The notes beneath the pieces are model-generated. The model did no database searches. It had not been told where the DNA came from and saw only the letters and a program-made list of their open reading frames with translations. Shown one piece after another: positions 46,006-55,800 of a DNA stretch of 64,000 nt; within the stretch, counting starts at the first letter, position 1; each line of letters begins with the position of its first letter. The stretch comes from Acinetobacter sp. WCHA45 (GTDB lineage Bacteria; Pseudomonadota; Gammaproteobacteria; Pseudomonadales; Moraxellaceae), in NCBI RefSeq assembly GCF_002165255.2, contig NZ_CP028560.1, positions 124,001-188,000 of the forward strand, written 5' to 3'. The position numbers were made by a program, and so were the translations under genes.

Positions 46006-46833
46006 TCAAGATATATCTAGAACATTTGTGCACGCTTTTTGATATTGATTCAATGTTATGCCATAACAACGTTTAAACCATCGACCTAGATGACTTTGAT
46101 CAGAAAAACAAAGATATGAAGCAACAGTTGTTGCTGATAATCCTTTTCTTAACAATTCTTTTGCCTTATTTAAACGGAGTTGGATCAGATATTGATGTGG
46201 AGAACAGTTAAAGTTTTTTTTAAATACACGGTTAATATAAAAACGATCTGTTTTCACCAATGTTGAGAGTGTTTGTAAGTCTAAATCATGAAAGAGACTT
46301 TCATGTAAAATTTCTTTTAGCTTTAATGCAATATTAGGTAATGTCTGGATAGACTTTTCACGTTTATATAAAATTTTTTTATTTACTAAGTTTTCTAATA
46401 AAAGATCTAAATACGTATCTTTCATCAATTGAGATTCATTGTTATTCAATATATTGTAGGTTGAAAGTATCAAATGTGAAAGTTGAGGATCAGAACGTAG
46501 GGTTGATTCGATAGCAAGTTCGATAGGCTCATTAAATATTCCTTCATAGCTTTTTTTTAACCATGCTGGATCTAAATGCATCATTTTATAAGTGAAGCCG
46601 AGAGGATCTGGTGCATTACCATCATGAACTTCTTCAGGTTCAAGCATGAAAGTTTGACCTTGATAGCTATCAATAATTTTTTTTCTACAATTGAATTGTT
46701 GATGTCCTAACTCTGTTACCCCTATAAGATAACTTGAGTGTAGATGAGGATCGTATGCAAAGCCTTTGAAGTGGGCATGAATTAGTTCTATACCTGTAGA
46801 CTTATCCTGTGTGACATTGACCCAATTGCTCAT
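46006..46833 (-). CDS. araC1: AraC-family transcriptional regulator
   Basis: A 275-residue regulator with an N-terminal cupin-like sensing domain (GHQQFNCRKKII, EPEEVHDGNAPDP) and a C-terminal double helix-turn-helix: TLSTLVKTDRFYINRVFKK near residue 195 and SYLCFSDQSHLGRWFKRCYG near residue 245. It lies upstream of lysE on the same strand and probably controls it. The araC-lysE pair is a regular neighbour of blaOXA-58 on Acinetobacter plasmids. Confidence 0.87.
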   Translation of the reverse strand: MSNWVNVTQDKSTGIELIHAHFKGFAYDPHLHSSYLIGVTELGHQQFNCRKKIIDSYQGQTFMLEPEEVHDGNAPDPLGFTYKMMHLDPAWLKKSYEGIFNEPIELAIESTLRSDPQLSHLILSTYNILNNNESQLMKDTYLDLLLENLVNKKILYKREKSIQTLPNIALKLKEILHESLFHDLDLQTLSTLVKTDRFYINRVFKKNFNCSPHQYLIQLRLNKAKELLRKGLSATTVASYLCFSDQSHLGRWFKRCYGITLNQYQKACTNVLDIS

Positions 46834-46895
46834 ATTTACTTAATTAGTCCTAATGGATTTAGCTTATCAAAAATTATCTAATGAAGAAATTCTAA

Positions 46896-46923
46896 AATTA
46901 ACATAATACACCTTATACAAAAT
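46896..46923 (-). other. pdif site 4
   Basis: AATTAACATAA-TACACC-TTATACAAAAT, orientation D-to-C on the plus strand. The first 22 bases match site 2. It borders the araC-lysE module on one side and the OXA-58 module on the other. Confidence 0.85.
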
Positions 46924-46955
46924 GCCCTTGTAAGCCCTTAATCAAGGGCATTTTT
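46924..46955. terminator. Hairpin terminator
   Basis: AATGCCCTTG (46921-46930) pairs with CAAGGGCATT around AGCCCTTAAT, followed by T residues. Confidence 0.55.
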
Positions 46956-46962
46956 AGTCTCT

Positions 46963-46979
46963 ACTTAACATAAAATTTT
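46963..46979 (-). other. Half pdif site cut by ISAba3
   Basis: ACTTAACATAA followed by the 6-bp spacer AATTTT; where the XerC arm should start, ISAba3 begins. The XerC arm is not found at the other end of that ISAba3. Confidence 0.6.
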
Positions 46980-47713
46980 GGTGGTGCTTCAAAAAGTATG
47001 CTGCCTTTAAATGAAGCCATTATTGATGTAAAAGAAAAGAAGGCTAAATCAAAAGCTTTAAAATGGTTTTCAAGCTTTTTTGAAAAATTACAGCTTCTTC
47101 TGAAACTACGCCTAATTCTATGCCTTATTTTGCAATTATTGCCTTCAATACCTACAGTAAAAAATTTACCAATACTTTGCTTACCATTTTTAAAAGCAGT
47201 GATGAAACTGTCCCAATGATCACTTGCAATTCGGGTGTAGTGAATATCTAATTGTTTAAGCTTTGTCTTCAATTGTTAGACTGTAGCTAAATCTCGTTTA
47301 CCCCAAACATAAGCAACAATTTCACCTGTTTCTCGATGATAGGCGTAAATAAGCCATTGTTTATTCTTTTTATTTCCAACAAAATTCCAGAACTCATCTA
47401 CTTCGAGAGATTCATAATGACTTTGCTGAGGCTGAATTTCATAGGTTGATTCAGTTAAAGTACGTAAAACTTTACCGATACTGATGCGCTCAACTTCAGC
47501 AATATCTCGTATACCGCTGCCTCTGACCATCAACTGTAATATTTTACGAGTAATACCTGACTTACATCCTAGATAGCTCAGTGCATGATCACCAATAAAC
47601 TGACGTTTACAGTCTTTGCACTGATAGTTTTGTTTCCCATCTACTTTGATACCATTTTTCTTTATACTATCACTGAGGCAGGTTGGACATTTGATTGCTA
47701 GAGTTATTTGCAT
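46980..47713 (-). pseudogene. ISAba3 transposase gene with in-frame stop
   Basis: The frame starts at 47713 with zinc-finger motifs (CPTCLSDSIKKNG, QCKDCKRQF) and a helix-turn-helix (GIRDIAEVERISIGKVLRTL), then enters the catalytic domain (LEVDEFWNF, then VWGKRDLATV). A TAA at 47278-47276 interrupts it; beyond the stop the same frame continues with QLKTKLKQLDIHYTRIASDH and NGKQSIGKF, the rest of an IS1-type transposase. No frame change is needed, so this is a nonsense codon unless read through. Confidence 0.7.
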
Positions 47714-47774
47714 TTCTCTATTTTATCAAAATCCAATCGGCTTTTTCTTCAGCATACTTTTTGAAACACTACCA
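46980..47774 (-). mobile_element. ISAba3 (IS1 family), copy 1
   Basis: 795-bp element with terminal repeats GGTGGTGCTTCAAAAAGTAT and (inverted) GGTAGTGTTTCAAAAAGTAT. It lies 29 bp from the blaOXA-58 stop, on the downstream side of the gene. ISAba3 on both sides of blaOXA-58 is the classical arrangement. Flanks are AT-rich and no clear target duplication is seen. Confidence 0.85.
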
Positions 47775-47803
47775 AAAATAGATTAACCTCAAACTTCTAA
47801 TTC

Positions 47804-49093
<1,290 letters not shown>

Positions 49094-49175
49094 TTGTTCA
49101 AAAGTCATATTTTACCTCGGAGAAACCGGACATTTTTATTGGTGAGAATATAGACACTTTAAATGGGTTCTAACA
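49094..49175 (-). mobile_element. Remnant end of a diverged ISNCY-like element
   Basis: About 80 bp resembling the right end of the ISNCY copies: it shares GGAGAAACCGGACATTT and the preceding AAAAG...CATATTTTAC, but then diverges and ends GGGTTCTAACA. It is the leftover of a related but different element that had inserted beside the same pdif before copy C did, and it truncates ISAba3. Confidence 0.6.
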
Positions 49176-49185
49176 CTCTCTGTGG

Positions 49186-50667
49186 TGTTATTCCTAAGTA
49201 GAAATGTCCTACCTAATAACCAAATAGAAATGTCCTATATGGACAATTCCAAGTCAAGCACAGGATTTAGATTTCGTTCTTTGATTGCTATTTTCTGTGC
49301 ACGTCTGCTTGGCATCTTTTGAGAACGATTGCGTTTGTTTTGTTGTTCCAGTTCTTCATGCTGTTGTTGGATATGATTCAGAACAGCACCCAACCGTTTA
49401 TTCTCAACAATCTCTCGCTGATTCAGCTGACTTAATTTATCGAAGAGGCTGTAATTGATCTTTCGGCCATCATGCATGAGGGCTACAGTACCATCCGGGT
49501 ATTCCAGGAACTCAAGATACTTACCGATCAACCTTTGATTTTCTTCGGTGTTTTCCAGGAGATATACGCATTTATCATAAGTAATCGTCAGGCTATTCGT
49601 GACTCTGCGGGGTTCACGCCAAGTAAAAATATCATCTAATTCTTCGGCTGTTTCAGTGATAGGCCGATGTAGATCCTTAGGATTAAAAGCCATCTTGGCG
49701 AACTTCTGATTGAACTGCTCAATGAAGCAGGGTAGCCAGGCATTAGCTTGCTCAATCGAGCTGATACCTTCCAGACGCATCTCCTTGATCAGACGGTCCT
49801 GAAGGGTTCTGTTGGCACGTTCCACACGGCCTTTGGCCTGTGGTGAATTGGCGAAGATGATATCGATATTCAGGGTACTGAGTACGCGTCCAAACTGGGT
49901 AATCTTGGTGTCTTTCTTGCTGCTTTGATTCACCCTGAAGACTGAATGTTTGTCGCTGTAAAATGCCAACGGCTTACCATGCTGCTCAACATACAAGCGT
50001 GTTGAAATCATATAATCAAAGGCTGATTCTGATTCACAGAAGCGTAAATGCTGCAATTTTCCTGTAGCATCATCGATAAACACCAGCAGACAGCATTTAG
50101 CAGCGCGTCCTTCAAACCAGTCATGATATGAGCCATCAATTTGGATCAGTTCACCAAAGCAATCCCGGTTGTAACGAGGCTGATACGGGCGTTTCAGGCG
50201 CTTGGATCGAGGAATCCATAAGTCAGCTGCAATCATCCAGGAACGCAGGGTTTCTACTGAAAGATCGAATCCATGTACGGTGGTGAGCTTTTCATGCGCT
50301 AAAGTGGGTCCGAAACCATGGAGTTGGTCAGAAACAATATTGAGGCACTTGAGTCTGAGTTCTTCAGGAAGTTTGGAATTGCTGATTTGGCCACGACCGG
50401 CATGGGCTAATGCAGCGGGACCTTGAGCTTTGTATTTCTGCAGTAAGCGTCTGATCTGACGTTCTGAAATATGAAGTAGCTGAGCAGCCTGGGATTGAGT
50501 TATGCGTTGATCACAGATTTCTTGCAAGACCGACAATCGTTTAAGTTCTTTATCCGACATAGACACCAACATATCAAACCGTCCGCTAACGAAATTGCAA
50601 AAGTGCATATTCTAAAAGCGGACATTTTTACTTTGGAGAAACCGGACATTTCTATTTTGGAGTTACA
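49186..50667 (-). mobile_element. ISNCY-family (IS1202 group, ISAjo2-like) copy C
   Basis: Complete 1482-bp copy, identical to copy B as far as I compared. Target duplication is 5 bp, TGTGG (49181-49185 and 50668-50672). The right end is 5 bp from the XerC arm of the pdif at 50673. Confidence 0.9.
49235..50608 (-). CDS. ISNCY-family transposase, copy C
   Basis: Same 457-residue helix-turn-helix plus DDE transposase as in copy B, with all motifs intact. With two intact genes in the window the element can be considered active or recently active. Confidence 0.9.
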   Translation of the reverse strand: MHFCNFVSGRFDMLVSMSDKELKRLSVLQEICDQRITQSQAAQLLHISERQIRRLLQKYKAQGPAALAHAGRGQISNSKLPEELRLKCLNIVSDQLHGFGPTLAHEKLTTVHGFDLSVETLRSWMIAADLWIPRSKRLKRPYQPRYNRDCFGELIQIDGSYHDWFEGRAAKCCLLVFIDDATGKLQHLRFCESESAFDYMISTRLYVEQHGKPLAFYSDKHSVFRVNQSSKKDTKITQFGRVLSTLNIDIIFANSPQAKGRVERANRTLQDRLIKEMRLEGISSIEQANAWLPCFIEQFNQKFAKMAFNPKDLHRPITETAEELDDIFTWREPRRVTNSLTITYDKCVYLLENTEENQRLIGKYLEFLEYPDGTVALMHDGRKINYSLFDKLSQLNQREIVENKRLGAVLNHIQQQHEELEQQNKRNRSQKMPSRRAQKIAIKERNLNPVLDLELSI

Positions 50668-50672
50668 TGTGG

Positions 50673-50700
50673 ATTTCGTATAAGAGATTTTATGTTAAAT
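50673..50700 (+). other. pdif site 5
   Basis: ATTTCGTATAA-GAGATT-TTATGTTAAAT, the most canonical of the sites, orientation C-to-D. It closes the OXA-58 module and opens the Abi/GIY-YIG segment. Confidence 0.9.
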
Positions 50701-50722
50701 AGATTTATTTAGTTTTAAATAA

Positions 50723-50757
50723 AGAAAAGCCCACCAAAGGTGGGCTTTTCAAATTTT
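50723..50757 (+). terminator. Rho-independent terminator
   Basis: Stem GAAAAGCCCACC / GGTGGGCTTTTC around AAA, followed by a T run. It isolates the downstream operon from read-through. Confidence 0.75.
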
Positions 50758-50878
50758 TTGTCTATAACGAAGGATCACTAGAACTTAATAAATTACTGAT
50801 TTATTAAGGGAAGACGATCACAACAGACTCTCTATCTATTAGTATATACCAATATTTAATGAATGCAAAATTAGTTTA

Positions 50879-51835
50879 ATGAAAGAATTAGCATCAACTT
50901 TAACGTCATTCACACCATTTTTAACAAGTGTGAGATTAGCTCCTTACCAATTAACTTTTGATATAACTAATGATCATGAGCTAATGGGGGCATATTTATG
51001 GAGTCAACAGGGAGCAAGTGCCCTATACCCACTTTTTCATTTTGTAGAAATCTTCATAAGAAATGCGATTGATAAAGAGGCTAAACGAAGATTCGGAGAA
51101 TTTTGGTGGGATAAAATTAGCTATAATAACACTCAACATGCTTGTAAATGTTTCATTGAAAATATTGATAATGCTAAAGAAAAACTAGAAAGAGATTGGC
51201 GAAAAGCTGAGAAAAAGCGGCAAGGATTGAAGAGAGGAGAACGTTTGATTGATCCATGCCCTGAATTTTCTCATGATCAAATTATTGCTGCTACAGAGTT
51301 TTCAACATGGACATTTATATTAACTAATGGGTTCATGAAACCTAAGTATTTGACCGATACTAATAAAGAGTACTTATGGCCACAATCTCTAGGTAAAGTA
51401 TTCAAACATTTTAATACTTTAGATTCCTCTCCGCATAAAGCTCTAAAGATTTTGCATGATAATTTAACGGATATTCGTAACTATAGAAATAGGGTTTTTC
51501 ATCATGAGCCTATTTGGATTAAAGGTGATACTCAAAAACTAAATTCAATAAGAGCAATTGAAACTATTCGTCATAAAATCAATAAGATGGAAGAATTTAT
51601 TAAAGTAATAAATTCAAATATTTATCAGAATTTATATGAAACTAATATTTTTAATAATGCTCGAAGGGTATGTTCAAAACAAGAATTAGAAATTTATCAA
51701 GGAAAGGCTAAGACCAATGTTCTGAAAGATGGGGAGGATGTGATTCTACAAAGATCTATAATTACCACAGCTCAATTGGAAACAATATGTATTGATATTG
51801 GAAATCAGCTATTTAGTTTTTCAAGAATGTTTTGA
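50879..51835 (+). CDS. Abi_2-like protein with HEPN-type motif
   Basis: A 318-residue protein resembling Abi_2 (AbiD/F-type) abortive infection proteins. Typical segments are LYPLFHFVEIFIRNAIDKEA near residue 58 and FSTWTFILTNGFMKPKYL near residue 142. The motif RNYRNRVFHHEPIW near residue 203 contains R-x4-H, the signature of HEPN-type ribonucleases. It would be a phage-triggered RNase toxin if the family prediction holds. It is first in a run of four same-strand genes. No clear ribosome site precedes the ATG. Confidence 0.65.
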   Translation: MKELASTLTSFTPFLTSVRLAPYQLTFDITNDHELMGAYLWSQQGASALYPLFHFVEIFIRNAIDKEAKRRFGEFWWDKISYNNTQHACKCFIENIDNAKEKLERDWRKAEKKRQGLKRGERLIDPCPEFSHDQIIAATEFSTWTFILTNGFMKPKYLTDTNKEYLWPQSLGKVFKHFNTLDSSPHKALKILHDNLTDIRNYRNRVFHHEPIWIKGDTQKLNSIRAIETIRHKINKMEEFIKVINSNIYQNLYETNIFNNARRVCSKQELEIYQGKAKTNVLKDGEDVILQRSIITTAQLETICIDIGNQLFSFSRMF

Positions 51836-51897
51836 CCAAAATTCCCAGAAAAATTATCTAAAATTAATATCTTTTTATAAAATAGAAGGAAAAGTTT

Positions 51898-52302
51898 ATG
51901 CCTAATACTGAAAGAGGTTATGTTTATATCCTTAGAGATAGACTGAACAATAATGAAATTAAGGTAGGGCTATCGAAGGACCCAATTAGTCGTATAAAAC
52001 AACTGCACAATACCTCTACGGCTCTTCCAATGTACTTATATTACGTATGGGAAGTACAAGATATGAGATATGCAGAAAAAATTGCTCATGACTCTCTAAG
52101 TGATCATAGAATCAATAATCGTAGAGAATTCTTTGAAATCCTAACAATACCTGACTGTATATCACTAAATATTAGTGAATATGAGCGGTATAACTACGAT
52201 GCTAGTTGTATGTATTTAGATGCTTTAATTAATGCGATAGAAGATAATTTTTCAATGATGCAAATAGCTTTTAGACCATGCTATGAGCTACTCCAAGACT
52301 AA
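51898..52302 (+). CDS. GIY-YIG (T5orf172/Mug113-type) protein
   Basis: A 134-residue single-domain protein. YVYILRDRLNNNEIKVGLSK matches the GIY-YIG start of the T5orf172/Mug113 type (Y-V-Y-I-L ... K-V-G-L), followed by DPISRIKQLHNTS and the conserved AEKIAHDSLSDHRI...REFFEI with the candidate catalytic Glu. Members are putative nucleases. An AGGAAAAG ribosome site precedes the ATG. The 3' end overlaps the next gene by 20 bp. Confidence 0.78.
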   Translation: MPNTERGYVYILRDRLNNNEIKVGLSKDPISRIKQLHNTSTALPMYLYYVWEVQDMRYAEKIAHDSLSDHRINNRREFFEILTIPDCISLNISEYERYNYDASCMYLDALINAIEDNFSMMQIAFRPCYELLQD

Positions 52303-52627
52303 TTTTTGGGAACATCTAATGCATTTACCAAGCAAATCTTTCCAGAATATTCGTTTACTTCAAACACTGATTAAGTACTCAGACTCTAATGGTAATATCG
52401 ATACTAAAAACAATGAAATGTGGAAAGATTTAAACAAAATTTTTCCTAATACGAATTTACTTGATCGGAGGTTATATGAGTTAGATAGGGAAGGAATTAT
52501 TTATTATGAGGAGATAGGAGAAGATGGCTTTGCACCAATTGTTTTAGCTGGGATAAAAGACGAAACGCATTTATTTTTAACACAACTTATTGAAAAAACT
52601 GAAATTGAAGTAATCAACATAGAATAA
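52283..52627 (+). CDS. Hypothetical protein in the Abi/GIY-YIG operon
   Basis: A 114-residue protein I do not recognise. The predicted fold is helical with a winged-helix-like stretch (DLNKIFPNTNLLDRRLYELD, then REGIIYYEEIGEDG), which could be a DNA-binding domain. It overlaps the GIY-YIG gene by 20 bp and is followed directly by the next ATG, so it is translationally coupled on both sides. Confidence 0.55.
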   Translation: MSYSKTNFWEHLMHLPSKSFQNIRLLQTLIKYSDSNGNIDTKNNEMWKDLNKIFPNTNLLDRRLYELDREGIIYYEEIGEDGFAPIVLAGIKDETHLFLTQLIEKTEIEVINIE

Positions 52628-52832
52628 ATGATCAAAGACTTGTTAACTTTTGATCCAGAATTATTAACACAGAATATTGAAAAAGCCCAAAAAGATTTAA
52701 ATCATGCGAAAAATCAAGCATTAAGTAATGAAATTTTAAAGCCAATCCTCAAGCCAATTGAGCAAATTGAAAATCAATTCAAAAGTGTAGCTGCTGTCAG
52801 TAAAATTTATGATGACGTTTATAAGAATATTA
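52628..52832 (+). pseudogene. Hypothetical gene cut by the IS66 element
   Basis: The ATG follows the previous stop without a gap. Native sequence runs for about 68 codons (MIKDLLTFDPELLTQNIEKA ... DVYKNIS) and then enters the IS66 end at 52833; the frame continues 11 codons in the IS and stops at 52867. The native C-terminus is lost. No known family recognised; the remaining part is helical. Confidence 0.55.
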
Positions 52833-52863
52833 GTAAGCGTCCGCTGAATCCCATACCTATTTT

Positions 52864-55800
52864 TTAATTCGATTTAGGTTTCCAGCAGTGCGGCAGCAAT
52901 TCTTCAATTTGGGTCACTTTGTGTGTCGGTAACCTTTTCAGCACATCACTTAAATAGGCATACGGATCCAAGCCATTCAGCTTTGCTGACTGGATTAAAG
53001 TCATGATGTTTGCCGCTCGCTGACCACTGCGCAGCGAACCTGCAAACAGCCAGTTCTTGCGTCCCAACGCCCAGGGACGCATCTGATTGTCGGGTAGTCA
53101 GACGCAGTTACCTACGTCCAACCCCCTAAGAACCGTGCATGCGAGTTTCCCAGCACACGGCTCAAGCCTCTGCTAAGGCGCCATTCGGCACCCGGTTATA
53201 CATCGTTGACATTGGCAAACTGAACACTCCTCGGACAATACAGATGGTAAATCTCAAGATTAGCAACAGCATCCGTTCCACCATGACTTAGCTTCACAAT
53301 ATGACGGCTGTGCCATGGTGTATCTTTGGTGACTGGTTTAAGACAGGCGCAGCAGCGACCACCTTGTTTTAGCCACACCCGATACAGCTTGGCTCGCCCC
53401 TTTGCGGAGACCAGCATTCTTTTACCCCATCGGGATTCGAAGTACTCATCCCATGCGGGGTCATGAGGGTTAGCAGCAGCCTTGATCTTGATATGTCGCA
53501 CAATTGGCGTGTCCGAGGCAGACACTAATGTGTATTGTCGCTTCCGACCATCAGCGGACTGTTCATCACATGAGAACACCCATCGACGCGCTCCTTGTAC
53601 TTTGAAATACCGATCTTTGACCCATCGGAGTGTCTTGCGAGGGTGGCGACGTACAGCCCATCGCCAGAGCATTTCCCACACTGCGTTGTCTACCTGGTTG
53701 AAAACCTTCTTGGCAACGACATGACTATGATAGTTGGCCCAACCCCTTAGAATCGGGTTGAGCAAACCGATCAAAGTGGCCTGTCGTGTCGCTTTGTTTG
53801 CATTGATTAATGCTCGCAGCTTGTCAAGATGAGCGCTGATGTTTGCCTTTGACGGCTTGATCAGTAGCTTGCCGTTGTACTTACGTACGTTCCAGCCAAG
53901 AAAATCGAACCCGTTCCCTATGTGCGTGATTTTGGTCTTTTCCTGAGAGAGCACGAGACCGCGCTCCGCCAGAAATTCAACCACGGCAGGGCGAACTTCA
54001 TTTTCGAGCCACTCTTTAGAATACCCCGTGATGATGAAATCATCCGCATACCGTACCAGTTGCAGCTTTTTGCCTGTCCATTTGGCGTTAGGGAACCTCT
54101 TCGCCAGCATCGTTTCCAGTCCGTCCAAGGTCATGTTGGCCAACACCGGGGAGATAATACCTCCTTGCGGTGTTCCGGAAAGACTGGGAAACAGCTTGCT
54201 TTGGTAGACGTAACCGGCTTTGAGCCATTTCCGTAGAATCACCTTGTCCATTGGGAGGTTGGCGATCATCCAGTCATGGCTGATATTGTCGAAACAGCCT
54301 TGAATGTCACCCTCTAGCACCCACTCCGCACTTACTTTTCTTGACAGCACACCAAAGCACTGTGCTGCAGCATCCGCGGTTGAGCGTTGTGGTCTGAATC
54401 CATAAGAGTTCCGATCAGCGGTGGTCTCCGCGATGGGTTCCAAAGCCAGCAGATGGAGCGCCTGCATGGCCCGGCATTTCATCGTGGGTATCCCGAGAGG
54501 TCTCATCTTGCCATTTTTCTTCGGAATAAGGACTCTCCGAAGCGGAAGGGGCGTGTAACCTCGCCTCTTCAACGACATCATCGCACCGGTCTTGGCCTTG
54601 GGTGTATTCCAAGTCACCTTGTCGACCCCAGCCGTGTTTTTGCCTTTGTTTTCAGACACTCGTTTTACGGCCAATGCTTTGCCACTAAACGAGTGAGTCA
54701 GCAGCCATTGCAGAGCTTTCGCCTTGTTATACCTGCCGTCTTGTACCGCCTTCACAATACGCGCTTGCAGCCCTCTGACATGACGCTGTACAGCAATCCA
54801 ATCGATGCTGTCCCACGATGTGCTGGAAGGCGCACACGCTGATACTGCTGCGTTCATTTGCTCTCCCTCCATTAAAAGGGTTCTACACACTCTCTTGTGA
54901 TGAGAGACCATAAGGACGTCAGCCCGCTTTCGCGTGAGGTAATGTTTCAACCTCTATCCAACCCATTACAGACTGGCATTCGCTTTTTCCTCGTTCCTTC
55001 GCCCGCATCACCATGGGCAGTTTTTGCAAACTGCTTTCCCAATGGGGGTAATACGGGATTTCCACGTTCCGCTTACTGAAGTACATCGGCTTAGGTGCCT
55101 GCTATCGACCGGGAGGCGTATGGGTCACGAATGCGTAGTAGAAAGACGCGATTCCCACCTCCATTACCGTTTTGGTTCGAGCGTATTAGCCATTTCCGCT
55201 CGTTCAATTTAACGATCGTTGCGCAGATTCACATGTGTTCACCATACCGATTATCTAGCCCTTGTCCGGCTATGGCTGCCAGAAGAGTACGCCTCTCACG
55301 ATTGATACCCCGCACCTTACGGTGCCTCGTTACATTGTCGAAGGCGCTCTTTATTCAGCCTTCTAGATTCACCCGGTGACACGGGTGGTTCCCGCAGGGG
55401 GAACAACTTCATTAAGCGACTTCGTGTCGCACCTCTACCCAATTGTTGCATATCGGTAGATTGCCATCATCCAGATAGCGGCTTAAAGCTGGCCAACGCT
55501 TCAGAGTGTAATTGATGGCCTTGGCGGTGGGAGAACTCGATGGCACTGTCAGATGATGTTGGTTGAGCCATTCATATAGTTGTTGCATCACTGGTTGACT
55601 ATGCTGTTGTCGGTATTCGCGGCGGTCTTCCGCTGTACCATCGGTCTTTTTCCTGAGCTCTGCTTCTATCGCATACAGTTTCTGAATCAGCACTAATGCC
55701 TGTTCAGCGACCTGACTTTTCCCAGTTACATGCAGTTCATGGAATTTACGACGTGCATGCGCCATGCAGCCCACCTCAATGACATCGCCTGATTTAAAGC

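Noticed and set aside
55412-55432. End of the uninterrupted tnpC frame (VRHEVA) as true C-terminus
   Set aside because: These codons are the 5' end of the group II intron; the conserved continuation is the exon at 53088-52864.
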